DNA of 64,000 nt from Treponema sp. (GTDB lineage Bacteria; Spirochaetota; Spirochaetia; Treponematales; Treponemataceae), in contig JAEESN010000003.1 of the NCBI GenBank assembly GCA_016286365.1, positions 62,001-126,000 of the forward strand, in the 5' to 3' direction. Below, one piece after another: positions 1 to 8,852 of the stretch. The position numbers and the translations under genes are program-made. The number at the start of each line of letters is the position of its first letter. Position 1 is the first letter of the stretch. The notes beneath the pieces are model-generated. The model was not told where the DNA came from. It searched no databases and worked only from the letters and a program-made list of their open reading frames with translations.

Positions 1-216
1 ATCTGCAGTTGCCATGCTTACGGTAAACGCACGTTTAAGGGCAATATTTTTTGTTGTTTTGTGACTCTTATCAAGGCAGATTCCAATCTGATTAGTATCG
101 TGGATTCCACCCCAGGCCGCATTCATCGCATCCGGATTTCCGTTTTCGTCATAAGTTGCAATAATCAAGACCGGCATTGGATACATATATGTCTGTTTTC
201 CAAAATTCTTTTTCAT
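1..216 (-). CDS. Flavin reductase family protein, 3' end missing (window edge)
   Basis: The first 72 codons are present and the gene runs off the left edge. The product begins MKKNFGKQTYMYPMPVLIIA and continues with YDENGNPDAMNAAWGG, the N-terminal pattern of the DIM6/NTAB FMN-binding flavin reductase family, which reduces or binds flavin in the cytoplasm. A GAGGGG ribosome-binding site lies just before the ATG at 216. The partner oxidoreductase cannot be identified because the rest of the gene is outside the window. Confidence 0.8.
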   Translation of the reverse strand, partial: MKKNFGKQTYMYPMPVLIIATYDENGNPDAMNAAWGGIHDTNQIGICLDKSHKTTKNIALKRAFTVSMATAD

Positions 217-259
217 AATCCCCTCAAAAAAATAAAAATGGCTTTCCTGCAAAATCAGC

Positions 260-1102
260 TTATTCAGCTTTGCTTTCTGATGATTCTTTTTTACCTTCCG
301 AAGCCTGCTTTTTGCTGTTATAAAAAAGAACTCCGGCAACAACTAAAATCAAAACAATAAATGCAATCTTTCCGCGCTTACCCCTCTGAACCTGTTCATC
401 AAGCTCCTGAGTAAGTTTTTCCATTGTATCAACCTTTCCGTTATAAACCCTGTAAACCTCTTCTTTTCCAAGAGTATATGGGCTGAAGGTTGTTCCTGTC
501 TGTTTTGCAAGAATGCTAAGGCTGTCGTATTTAGAGCAATCAAAATAAGTATAAGAAAGACTTACATCTCCTGGTTCAGGATCATCGTGTCCTTTGTTTG
601 TATATTCAAGGCCGTTATATTCAAGCCCCGCAATTTCTTTTGTAACATAAGATTCAGAAGCATTTACAAGCTGCATTCCCTTATCGTCAAGATTGAAGTC
701 ACCAACTTTTACAGGAAGAGTCTGTGTTGTCGAAAAAAGATAACTTGATGAAGAATCCGAAACGTTTGCCCTGTCTTCTTCCTTTCTTTCCTTCCATTCG
801 TAATGAGTTTTTCCATCATCAGATTTATAAGAAACAAAATCCTGCACAGTTCTTACAACCTTGAACGATTCTATAGGCTGTTCAAGTTCAAGAAAACCAA
901 TATTTCCTTCAAAACTGATTTTTCCCGAAACAAGAACAAGCTTTCCATCGTTGTCCGGATTAACTTTTCCGTCGGCAACAAGAGTAACTTCTTTTAAGAT
1001 TGACTGATTAAGTGATTTTTCATTTTTAAGATTTTTAATACCCATGATTACAAGAAAAACGAGTATAACAATAAGTACGATATTTCCTTTAGAAACTTTC
1101 AT
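260..1102 (-). CDS. TMEM43-like membrane protein
   Basis: This 280-residue protein has one hydrophobic segment near residues 8-24 and a second near 247-263. The roughly 220 residues between them are predicted to lie outside the membrane, and a Lys/Glu/Ser-rich tail follows. The LVLVSGKI stretch, the VVRTVQ segment with the following tryptophan, and the PGDVSLSY motif resemble the TMEM43 family. That family is found in bacteria and in the eukaryotic inner nuclear membrane, and its bacterial role is not established. A GAGAGG ribosome-binding site precedes the ATG. It lies downstream of rny, with a terminator between them, so it is probably transcribed separately. Confidence 0.7.
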   Translation of the reverse strand: MKVSKGNIVLIVILVFLVIMGIKNLKNEKSLNQSILKEVTLVADGKVNPDNDGKLVLVSGKISFEGNIGFLELEQPIESFKVVRTVQDFVSYKSDDGKTHYEWKERKEEDRANVSDSSSSYLFSTTQTLPVKVGDFNLDDKGMQLVNASESYVTKEIAGLEYNGLEYTNKGHDDPEPGDVSLSYTYFDCSKYDSLSILAKQTGTTFSPYTLGKEEVYRVYNGKVDTMEKLTQELDEQVQRGKRGKIAFIVLILVVAGVLFYNSKKQASEGKKESSESKAE

Positions 1103-1150
1103 TTTAACCTCTCAAAATAAAATATTATAAGGAATTATAGTTTAAGTCCA

Positions 1151-1195
1151 AAAAAATAAAAACCCCAGAGATTAAAAAACTTAACCTTTGGGGTT
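1151..1195 (-). terminator. Intrinsic terminator of rny
   Basis: Read on the minus strand, an AACCCC...GGGGTT hairpin (1161-1195) with an AT-rich inner stem is followed directly by a T-rich run. It lies about 30 bases after the ribonuclease Y stop codon. Confidence 0.8.
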
Positions 1196-1224
1196 CATTA
1201 AAAACCTTAATTTAACTTTAGATG

Positions 1225-2754
1225 TTATCTTGCGTATTCAACAATTCGTGTTTCACGAATCATTGTAAGACGGATACGTCCAGGATATCGCAAATCTGTT
1301 TCAATCTGTTTTGCAATATTTCTTGCAAGATCTTTTACATCTGTATCTGCAATCTTTTCGTTATTAACAAGGATACGAAGTTCGCGTCCTGCCTGGATTG
1401 CATATGCCTTTTCTACACCTTCGAATCCTTCTGCAATTGCTTCAAGATTTTCAAGACGTTTAACATAATTGTCGATTGTCTCGCGGCGTGCACCAGGACG
1501 TGCTGCAGAAATAGCATCGGCAATCTGTACGATTGTTGCTTCGATTGTTTCTGCAGGGATGTCGTTGTGGTGAGCACCGATTGCATTTACAATTCTTGCA
1601 TCTTCGCCCATCTTACGCGCCATCTCTGCACCAACTTCTGCGTGGTTCTGGTCGCTGTCTGTTTCTGCACCCTTACCAATATCGTGTAAGATTGCAGCTC
1701 GTTTTGCGAGTTCTCTGTCCGCACCAATTTCTGCTGCAATCATGCTTGCGGCCATTGCAACTTCTTTTGAGTGTGTAAGAACGTTCTGTCCATAACTTGT
1801 ACGGAAATAAAGACGTCCAAGAGCACGGATTCCATCTGTATTCATGTTGTGAATACCAAGGTCGAACAAAGCCTTTTCGCCTTCTTCGTAAATCTTGTTC
1901 TGGATTTCGTGTGTAACCTTCTGAACAATTTCTTCGATTCTTGCCGGATGAATACGTCCGTCCGAAATAAGTCTTTCGAGCGATTCTTTGGCAATTTCTT
2001 TTCTTACAGGGTCAAAGCATGAAATAACAACTGCTTCAGGAGTATCATCGATGATGATATCTACACCTGTTAATGTTTCGAGGGTACGGATGTTTCGACC
2101 TTCACGACCGATAATACGTCCCTTCATTTCGTCACTTGGTAACGAAACTGTTGTTACAGTAATATCGCTTGTAACTTCCGGAGCAAGGCGCTGAATTGTA
2201 GTAATCAATACATCCTTTGCTTTCTTTTCTGCTGTTAACTGTGCTTCCTGCTCGATTTTATTAATCATAGCCTGAGCATCGTGTCTGGCTTCGTTTTCAA
2301 GATTCTTGATGATAAGATCTTTAGCCTGTTGAGCAGATAATCCGGAGATTTTTTCCAGCTCTGTACGATATAACTCTTCCTGTTTTGAGAGGGCTTCCTC
2401 CCGTTTCACCATTGCAGCTTTAGTTTCTGCAAGTTCTTTTTCATTTTTTTCGAATTCGGCAGCACGCTGATCAAGAAGTTCTTCTTTCTTGTTTACGCGA
2501 GCCTCATAGCGCTGCACTTCAGCACGGCGTTCCCGATTCTCCCTTTCCTGCTGATTTCTTTCCCGAATGAGCTCATCTTTTGCATTTAACAAAATTTCTT
2601 TTTTCTGTGCTTCAGCTTCTCTATAAGCATCCTGCTTTACACGCTCAGCTTTTTGCTCTGAAGAAGATAATTGAAATCTGGCATAAAGCCAGCGAATAAT
2701 CCATCCAAGAACAATTCCAACAACAGGGAGAATTACAAACCAATACCACGGCAT
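1225..2754 (-). CDS. rny: Ribonuclease Y
   Basis: Ribonuclease Y is the membrane-anchored endoribonuclease that starts mRNA decay in many bacteria lacking RNase E. The 509-residue product has an N-terminal transmembrane segment (residues 2-22) and a long charged coiled coil to about residue 190. These are followed by a KH RNA-binding domain with the GRIIGREGRNIR motif and an HD domain with ILHDIGKG. Length and order match the family. The ATG at 2754 (MPWYW) is preferred over an upstream in-frame ATG because it has AGGAGTG seven bases upstream and puts the membrane anchor at the N-terminus. Confidence 0.96.
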   Translation of the reverse strand: MPWYWFVILPVVGIVLGWIIRWLYARFQLSSSEQKAERVKQDAYREAEAQKKEILLNAKDELIRERNQQERENRERRAEVQRYEARVNKKEELLDQRAAEFEKNEKELAETKAAMVKREEALSKQEELYRTELEKISGLSAQQAKDLIIKNLENEARHDAQAMINKIEQEAQLTAEKKAKDVLITTIQRLAPEVTSDITVTTVSLPSDEMKGRIIGREGRNIRTLETLTGVDIIIDDTPEAVVISCFDPVRKEIAKESLERLISDGRIHPARIEEIVQKVTHEIQNKIYEEGEKALFDLGIHNMNTDGIRALGRLYFRTSYGQNVLTHSKEVAMAASMIAAEIGADRELAKRAAILHDIGKGAETDSDQNHAEVGAEMARKMGEDARIVNAIGAHHNDIPAETIEATIVQIADAISAARPGARRETIDNYVKRLENLEAIAEGFEGVEKAYAIQAGRELRILVNNEKIADTDVKDLARNIAKQIETDLRYPGRIRLTMIRETRIVEYAR

Positions 2755-2895
2755 ATAATTCACTCCTATTTTTAAAAAATTAGAATAGTTCACGTATAAT
2801 TTTACTGTAAGATTAATACGATGTCAAACAGAAATAAGGCATATATATATGTACATACTGAAAATAAAACTGTATATTTGCAAAAAGGATTTTTT

Positions 2896-4221
2896 ATGCT
2901 TTCGAAGACAGATTACAGATACAAAATGATTAAAATCTTTGTCCCAATCATGCTGAGTAACCTTATTTCTCAGATTCAGATGGTTATAGACAGAATTTTT
3001 CTGGGCCGAATGGACATTCTCTACATGAGTGCCGTTGGAAATGCGACTGCACCAATGTGGACAACCATGTCTTTTATATTTTCCCTTTCGCTCGGAGCTT
3101 CGATTTTAATCAGTCAGTCGGTTGGAGAAGAAGATTTAGAAAAAGCAAAGAATTATGCCGCTTCTTTAATCAAATTTCACAACGTACTTCCGTTTCTGCT
3201 CTTCCTTTTCTGGATGATTTTATCGCCGACAGTCTTTAAGCTGATGGGAGTTTCAGAAAATGTTATGCCTTTGTGCGTCACTTACACAAGACTTTATGCT
3301 CCGTGCTTTCTGATTATAGGTCTTGGAGCTTCTTACAGCATTGTTTTCCAGACTTCGAATTACACAATGCCTCTTGTTGCATATGGAATAATCCGTTCGG
3401 TATTAAATATCTTCCTTGATTACGTTTTAATCTTTGGTAAATGGGGTTTCCCAAGAATGGAAATTGCCGGTGCCGCTTTAGGAACAACAATCGCCGAATA
3501 TGCTGGTGCACTTTATCTTGTTTACGTTGTAATCACAAAAAAGAAGAAATTCTTTACAAGCCCCGGAATCAAGAGAATCATAAAATCAAAAATCGGCTTA
3601 TACCTTAAATCTTTAAAACTTGGCGTAAACTCTGCCATGGAAGATTTACTGTGGAATGTCGGAAACCTCTGCATCATCAGAATTTTAAATACAATTGACG
3701 AAAGAGCTGCCGGAATCTATTCGATGGTATTTACAATAGAAATCCTGATTGTCGTAATCATCGGTTCTATAGGAAACGCAACCTTGACTGTGAGCGGAGA
3801 AGCAACCGGAGCAAAAGATCTTGCGCTTTACAGAAAGGTTGTAAAAACAGCAGTAAAATGGTCTTTCCTTGTTGCCGCCTTTGCACTCATCTTTATTTCA
3901 ATTTTCCCGCGCCTTACATTAAGCCTTCTTACACAGGATAAAGAGATTATAGAAATGTCTGTGATTTACATAATCCTCGTGGCTGTAAACCTCTTTGGAA
4001 AATCCGGAAACATTGTTGTTGGAAGCGGAATCCGCGGCTACGGCGACACAAAATGGATGCTCATCACACAGGCGCTTGGAACATTCGGAATCATCACACT
4101 TTCTTCGCTCTTTGTTTTTGTATTCAAGCTTGGAATCCTTGGTGTTTTCTGCGCCGTTTTATGCGACGAAGCCATCCGTGCCGTAATCAACTTTATAAGA
4201 TTCTTAAGGATTAAATTTTAG
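2896..4221 (+). CDS. MATE family multidrug/organic cation exporter
   Basis: The 441-residue product is very hydrophobic, with about twelve predicted membrane helices in two homologous halves. It contains the MATE features PIMLSNLISQ near the start, QSVGEEDLEKA after helix 2, and VGSGIRGYGDTKW in the second half. Family members export drugs or metabolites in exchange for Na+ or H+. The start at 2896 (MLSKTDYRYK) is chosen for its AAAGGA ribosome-binding site; the open frame extends 25 codons further upstream without one. The substrate cannot be predicted. Confidence 0.9.
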   Translation: MLSKTDYRYKMIKIFVPIMLSNLISQIQMVIDRIFLGRMDILYMSAVGNATAPMWTTMSFIFSLSLGASILISQSVGEEDLEKAKNYAASLIKFHNVLPFLLFLFWMILSPTVFKLMGVSENVMPLCVTYTRLYAPCFLIIGLGASYSIVFQTSNYTMPLVAYGIIRSVLNIFLDYVLIFGKWGFPRMEIAGAALGTTIAEYAGALYLVYVVITKKKKFFTSPGIKRIIKSKIGLYLKSLKLGVNSAMEDLLWNVGNLCIIRILNTIDERAAGIYSMVFTIEILIVVIIGSIGNATLTVSGEATGAKDLALYRKVVKTAVKWSFLVAAFALIFISIFPRLTLSLLTQDKEIIEMSVIYIILVAVNLFGKSGNIVVGSGIRGYGDTKWMLITQALGTFGIITLSSLFVFVFKLGILGVFCAVLCDEAIRAVINFIRFLRIKF

Positions 4222-4245
4222 AATTAAATTTTCCCCTGAATCAGA

Positions 4246-5070
4246 TTAAATCTCATTTGCTCCGATAAGTTCCCAGAATATAGTTGCTTCCGGTGTATAA
4301 AATGTTGGTCCTCCCCTGTCCTGACCTAAACACGAAGCTTTAATCCATCCGGTAACTGTCCCATCATCAGTTTCAAAACTCATCTTTACCCATTTGTAAT
4401 CTTCCGTAATCAAAGATGATGGATTATATCCATTAAATTTTTCTACATAAGCGTCGCAGATTTTTTTAGACTTTTCGGAAGGTTTTTCGTATAAGCCGGT
4501 TTTATTATCAATTACATACTTGTCTTCGAGTTTTAAAAGATTAATCTTTTTTCCGTCAACTTCCATTGAATCAACAACTTCGTAATCACCATCTTTATAA
4601 GGATTTCGTCCAAGGTTAATAAATCCTTCCATGCCAGAATCCATTTTAATTTTGATGAATGTTTTTCCGGTAGCAATAACATGAACGATATTTGAAACAT
4701 AGATTTTATCATCCTTTTGAATGATATAGACAAGCATCTTTTCGTAAAGATCGGCATAAACTTTTGTGTCATATCCTCCTGAGTAATCAAATACCAGAGT
4801 ATAATCAATTTTGTGATTCACAAATCTTTCTGCATCATTAAGATGATAATCAGCAACAAACTTAGAAATCTCTTCTGTCGAAAGATTAACAATTTCATCA
4901 GCTTTCTTTTCCGGCTCTTTATTTTCTTCTTTTTTTGCACCCTCATCCTTACTTAAGGATTTTAATTCTGCCGGTTTTTGAACTGATTTTTCCTGTTCAG
5001 ATTTTTTTGCGTTACACCCTGTAAGAGCGAGCACTAAAGCTACACCTAAAATGATTTTAATTTTGCACAT
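4246..5070 (-). CDS. SH3-like-domain lipoprotein, hypothetical
   Basis: The 274-residue product begins with a lipoprotein signal peptide ending in LALTGC, then a low-complexity Lys/Glu linker to about residue 60. The C-terminal third, with YVIDNKTGLYEKPSEKSKKI followed by WVKMSF and GWIKASCL, looks like a bacterial SH3-type domain. Such domains often bind cell-wall material, but no ligand can be inferred here. The ATG at 5070 has GGAGG six bases upstream; an ATG four codons earlier lacks one. It is transcribed divergently from metN. Confidence 0.7.
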   Translation of the reverse strand: MCKIKIILGVALVLALTGCNAKKSEQEKSVQKPAELKSLSKDEGAKKEENKEPEKKADEIVNLSTEEISKFVADYHLNDAERFVNHKIDYTLVFDYSGGYDTKVYADLYEKMLVYIIQKDDKIYVSNIVHVIATGKTFIKIKMDSGMEGFINLGRNPYKDGDYEVVDSMEVDGKKINLLKLEDKYVIDNKTGLYEKPSEKSKKICDAYVEKFNGYNPSSLITEDYKWVKMSFETDDGTVTGWIKASCLGQDRGGPTFYTPEATIFWELIGANEI

Positions 5071-5143
5071 AACTTCCTCCATTTACTTTTGCATATTTTA
5101 TACTGATAGATTTTTTTATCTATAATCACTATTATACCATACT

Positions 5144-6178
5144 ATGGAAATTAAAATAGAAAATCTTGCAAAGACATATGTTCAGGATCAGAAAACGGTC
5201 GAAGCGGTAAATGATGTGTCGCTCAGCATTCCATCCAACACAATTTATGGAATTATCGGAAAAAGCGGGGCCGGAAAATCAACTCTTGTAAGACTCATAA
5301 GCCTTCTGGAAAAACCTGATTCTGGAGCAATTTATTACGACGATAAGCGTGTTGATAATCTTTCCAAAGAAGAACTTATTCAGCAGCACAGACGAATCGG
5401 AATGATTTTTCAGAATTTCAATCTTTTTTATTCAAGAAACGCTGCCAAAAATATTGCATATCCGCTCGAAATCTGCGGTGTGCCAAAAAAAGAAATTGAC
5501 TCACGCGTAAAAGAAATGCTCGAGCTTGTAGGACTTTCAGATAAGGGAAACGCTCCCGTAAGTACACTTTCCGGCGGTCAGAAACAGAGAATCGCAATTG
5601 CACGCGCTCTTGCAAATAAACCGGATATCCTCTTCTGCGACGAAGCAACAAGTGCTCTGGACCCTCAGACAACAAAATCAATCCTTGAGCTCATAAAAGA
5701 TATTCAGAAAAAAATGAATCTTACCGTTGTGATGATTACTCATCAGATGGAAGTTGTTCGCGATGCATGTAAGCAGGTTGCAGTTTTGAATGACGGACGC
5801 ATTGTAGAAAGCGGAACTGTTACTAAAATCTTTACAAATCCAAAATCAGCCGTTACAAGGGATTTCTTAAGTCACCTTTCTTCGGGCGATGCAGGTCAGA
5901 AAGACGACGGAATTGTAAGATGGAGCAAGGCAGGCGGCGAATACACTCTGCGCTTTATAGGAAATAAGACTGGTGAGCCTTTAATCAGCACTGTATCTAA
6001 AAAATTCGACGTTGAATTCAACATCAGAGCGGGCGGAATACAGACTCTTTCTAATACAAAAGAAGTTGGAACCTTAATCGTAGACATCGACGGTAAAGAA
6101 AAAGAAGTTCAGAAAGCCGTTGAATACATAAGAAAAGCAGGCGTAACTGTAGAACTCACAAATGGAGATGAAAAATGA
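5144..6178 (+). CDS. metN: Methionine ABC transporter ATP-binding protein
   Basis: MetN powers import of methionine through MetI. The 344-residue protein has Walker A GKSGAGKST (about residues 39-47), the signature LSGGQKQR, and Walker B ILFCDEATSALD. Its C-terminal domain (about 265-340) is of the NIL type, which in characterised MetN proteins binds methionine and inhibits transport. The stop codon overlaps the metI start by four bases (ATGA), so translation is probably coupled. No Shine-Dalgarno sequence precedes the ATG; a TATACC box five bases upstream may make the message leaderless, less certainly than for other genes here. Confidence 0.95.
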   Translation: MEIKIENLAKTYVQDQKTVEAVNDVSLSIPSNTIYGIIGKSGAGKSTLVRLISLLEKPDSGAIYYDDKRVDNLSKEELIQQHRRIGMIFQNFNLFYSRNAAKNIAYPLEICGVPKKEIDSRVKEMLELVGLSDKGNAPVSTLSGGQKQRIAIARALANKPDILFCDEATSALDPQTTKSILELIKDIQKKMNLTVVMITHQMEVVRDACKQVAVLNDGRIVESGTVTKIFTNPKSAVTRDFLSHLSSGDAGQKDDGIVRWSKAGGEYTLRFIGNKTGEPLISTVSKKFDVEFNIRAGGIQTLSNTKEVGTLIVDIDGKEKEVQKAVEYIRKAGVTVELTNGDEK

Positions 6179-6837
6179 ACTGGGAACAGATTTTTACTTT
6201 AGTTGGAAACGCAACACTGGAAACTTTAATAATGGTTTTCTTTTCTACACTTTTTTCTGTAATACTTGGACTTCCTCTTGGAATCCTTATCTGTGTAACA
6301 GACCCGGTTGCAGGAATCATGCCAAAGCCTGTTTTGAATCAGGTTTTAAACAGAATTGTTGATGTGCTTCGTTCATTCCCTTTCCTTATCCTCATGATTA
6401 TCCTCTTCCCTCTTTCACGCCTGATAATCGGAACAACAATCGGTACAACAGCAACTATAGTTCCTCTTTCGATAGCAGCAGCTCCTTTTGTTGCAAGAAT
6501 CATCGAAACTGCCCTTAAAGAAATTGATCCCGGAGTAATTCAGGCAGCAAGGGCAATGGGTTCTACAAACATGCAGATTATACTCAAGGTTTTAATCCCA
6601 GAAGCTCTTCCAAGCCTTGTAGACGGTATCACACTTACAATCATCAACGTAATCGGATATTCGGCTATGGCAGGAACAATCGGCGGTGGCGGACTTGGTG
6701 ACCTTGCAATCAGATACGGATACCAGAGATTCAGAATAGACATCCTCATCTTTGCTGTAATCGTAATCCTCATTTTAGTAGGATTAATCCAGATGATAGG
6801 TACGAAAATCTCGCAGAACCTCATGAAAAAACGCTGA
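6175..6837 (+). CDS. metI: Methionine ABC transporter permease
   Basis: The 220-residue membrane protein has about five helices. The EAA-type loop ARAMGSTNMQIILKVLIPEA contacts the ATPase in this family. It overlaps metN by four bases and is followed by metQ, the standard MetNIQ arrangement. Confidence 0.95.
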   Translation: MNWEQIFTLVGNATLETLIMVFFSTLFSVILGLPLGILICVTDPVAGIMPKPVLNQVLNRIVDVLRSFPFLILMIILFPLSRLIIGTTIGTTATIVPLSIAAAPFVARIIETALKEIDPGVIQAARAMGSTNMQIILKVLIPEALPSLVDGITLTIINVIGYSAMAGTIGGGGLGDLAIRYGYQRFRIDILIFAVIVILILVGLIQMIGTKISQNLMKKR

Positions 6838-6892
6838 TAAATCCTTGCATTATTGACAGTAAGCCTTTAAAACTGTATTTTTTTTTATAAGA

Positions 6893-6935
6893 GTATTGAC
6901 AATTACCTACTAAATCAGTATGTTATTGTCAATAC
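6893..6935. promoter_or_regulatory. 11-bp inverted repeat before metQ
   Basis: GTATTGACAAT (6893-6903) and ATTGTCAATAC (6925-6935) form a perfect inverted repeat with a 21-base spacer, followed by a run of T and then the metQ ribosome-binding site AAGGAG. TTGACA within the left arm could be a -35 box. The element could be an operator, an RNA-processing site or a weak attenuator between metI and metQ. Confidence 0.5.
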
Positions 6936-6955
6936 ATTTTTTTAAGGAGTAAACT

Positions 6956-7756
6956 ATGAAAAAAATTCTTACTATTCTTACAACTGTAGTTTTAACAGCA
7001 GGACTTCTTGTTTCATGTTCTAAACAGAAGAATTCAAACGTTATTAAAGTTGGAGCAACTCCACAGCCACATGCAGAAATGCTTAACCTTATTAAAGACG
7101 ATCTTGCAGCAGCAGGATATACACTCGAAGTAATTGAATTCACAGATTATGTAACACCTAACGAAGCTCTTGAAAACAACGAAATTGATGCTAACTTCTT
7201 CCAGCATCTTCCATACATGGATTCATTTAATAAAGAAAGAGGCTTCCACCTTGTTTCTGCAGCAGGAATTCATATTGAACCAATCGCTTTATATTCTAAA
7301 AAATATACAAGCGTTCAGGAACTTGCAGACGGTGCAACAATCGCAATTCCTAACGACCCTACAAACGAAGGTCGTGCACTTCTCCTCCTCCAGTCAGCTG
7401 GTCTTATTAAATTAAGCGGAGAAGCTGGTCTTGAAGGAACACCTATCGACATCATCGAAAACAAGAAAAACTTCAAGTTCAAGGAAATCGAAGCTGCTTC
7501 TTTACCACGTACACTCCAGGATGTTGATGCAGCAGTAATCAACGGAAACTACGCTATTCCAGTTGGACTTTCTGCTACAAAAGATGGTCTTGTTGTTGAA
7601 GGAAGCGATTCTCCATACGTAAACATCGTTACTGTAAAAGCCGGAAAAGAAAATGATCCTGCAATCAAAGCTCTTGCAAACGCTCTTAGAAGCAGCAAAG
7701 TTAAAGACTGGGTTACTAAATCATTCCCTAACGGCGAAGTTATCGCAGTATTCTAA
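6956..7756 (+). CDS. metQ: Methionine-binding lipoprotein
   Basis: MetQ is the substrate-binding lipoprotein of the methionine importer. The 266-residue protein has a lipobox LLVSC with lipidated Cys21. Family motifs follow: KVGATPQPHAEML, the TDYVTPNEAL segment, FFQHLPYM, and IAIPNDPTNEGRALLLLQ. It lies 118 bases after metI, with its own ribosome-binding site and an inverted repeat in the gap, so it may be expressed at a different level from metNI. Confidence 0.95.
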   Translation: MKKILTILTTVVLTAGLLVSCSKQKNSNVIKVGATPQPHAEMLNLIKDDLAAAGYTLEVIEFTDYVTPNEALENNEIDANFFQHLPYMDSFNKERGFHLVSAAGIHIEPIALYSKKYTSVQELADGATIAIPNDPTNEGRALLLLQSAGLIKLSGEAGLEGTPIDIIENKKNFKFKEIEAASLPRTLQDVDAAVINGNYAIPVGLSATKDGLVVEGSDSPYVNIVTVKAGKENDPAIKALANALRSSKVKDWVTKSFPNGEVIAVF

Positions 7757-7835
7757 TCAGACTCCCGGATGATTATTGAATTATTTAATTATTCAAATTA
7801 ATCATCCCCTGGTTTTCAGAATAAGATAATACGAA

Positions 7836-7868
7836 AACGTGAAGGCATTTTGCTTTCACGTTTTTTTT
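7836..7868 (+). terminator. Intrinsic terminator of metQ
   Basis: AACGTGAAGGC and GCTTTCACGTT form an 11-bp stem with one G-T pair and a five-base loop, followed by eight T. A second AT-rich hairpin without a T run (7767-7807) lies just upstream. Confidence 0.88.
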
Positions 7869-7920
7869 ATGCCCGAATAATTTCCCCAACCCCGTACGAA
7901 AATAATTTTTAAAAAATTTG

Positions 7921-7968
7921 TTGACAGCCGGCAATGTTTGTTATATTGTGTATATACAAGATACACAA
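7921..7968 (+). promoter_or_regulatory. Promoter with 8-bp inverted repeat, candidate GntR/YtrA operator
   Basis: TTGACA (7921-7926) and TATATT (7942-7947) make a promoter-like pair with a short 15-base spacer. TTGTGTAT (7946-7953) and ATACACAA (7961-7968) form a perfect inverted repeat that overlaps the -10 region and likely start site. The third gene of this operon encodes a YtrA-type regulator, so autoregulation is the natural inference. Confidence 0.6.
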
Positions 7969-7989
7969 GTTTTGTAAAGAGGTATGACT

Positions 7990-8838
7990 ATGAATCTTAT
8001 TGAAATTCGGGGACTTTGTAAAAACTTCGACAAATTCAAGCTTCAGAATGTAGACATCACACTTGAAGAAGGATTTATCATGGGATTTATTGGTAAAAAC
8101 GGAGCCGGTAAATCAACAACTCTTAAAACTTCCCTCAATCTCATGAATAACGACGGTGGAACAGTTAAGCTCTGCGGTTATTCCATGCCGGAAGAAGAAA
8201 TTGAAATTAAAAATCAGGTAGGATATGTCTTTGGTGGTGTAGACTTTTATCCTGAACATAAAATAAAAGTTATTACAGATCTTACAAAAGAATTTTACCG
8301 CGACTGGGACGAAAAGCGCTACAACGAACTGTGCGAACGCTTTGAAATTGATCAGTCTAAAAAATTCAAACAGCTTTCTGCCGGAATGAAGGTAAAATAT
8401 TCTCTTGCCGTTGCAATGAGTCATAATGCCCGCGTTTTAATTCTTGATGAGCCTACAAGCGGACTCGACCCTGCAGCTCGTGACGATCTTATCTGTATTC
8501 TTCAGGAATTTGTAGAAGATGGAAAGCATTCTGTTCTCTTTTCTACTCACATCACTTCGGATCTTGAAAAATGTGCTGATTATATAACTTACATCAAAGA
8601 AGGAAAAATCCTTGCCTCTATGGATAAAGATTCTTTTAAAAATTCCTATCTTCTTGTAAGCGGAAAAAAAGATCAGCTCACACCAGATTTGGAACCGAAA
8701 ATCATCGGCCTTCATGCTCATCAGCTTGGTTTTGATGGAATGATTCACGTACAGGATAAGGATGCAGCAAAAAAAGCAGGCCTTGAATTCAGCGAGCCTC
8801 TCTTAGAAGATATCATGATTCACATCGAAAGGCGCTAG
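7990..8838 (+). CDS. ABC transporter ATP-binding protein (ABC-2 type, YtrB-like)
   Basis: The 282-residue ATPase has Walker A GKNGAGKST, a signature in the degenerate form LSAGMKVKYSLA, Walker B VLILDEPTSGLDP and the H-loop STH. It pairs with the membrane protein 14 bases downstream, and a YtrA-type GntR gene follows. Such units in Firmicutes often respond to cell-envelope stress; the substrate here is unknown. The second ATG (7990) is chosen because GAGG lies seven bases before it, while the ATG at 7984 is too close. Confidence 0.9.
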   Translation: MNLIEIRGLCKNFDKFKLQNVDITLEEGFIMGFIGKNGAGKSTTLKTSLNLMNNDGGTVKLCGYSMPEEEIEIKNQVGYVFGGVDFYPEHKIKVITDLTKEFYRDWDEKRYNELCERFEIDQSKKFKQLSAGMKVKYSLAVAMSHNARVLILDEPTSGLDPAARDDLICILQEFVEDGKHSVLFSTHITSDLEKCADYITYIKEGKILASMDKDSFKNSYLLVSGKKDQLTPDLEPKIIGLHAHQLGFDGMIHVQDKDAAKKAGLEFSEPLLEDIMIHIERR

Positions 8839-8852
8839 AAAAGGAGGATAAG

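Noticed and set aside
1222-2194. Long plus-strand frames opposite rny
   Set aside because: They are shadows of the conserved ribonuclease Y gene with biased Cys and Phe content.
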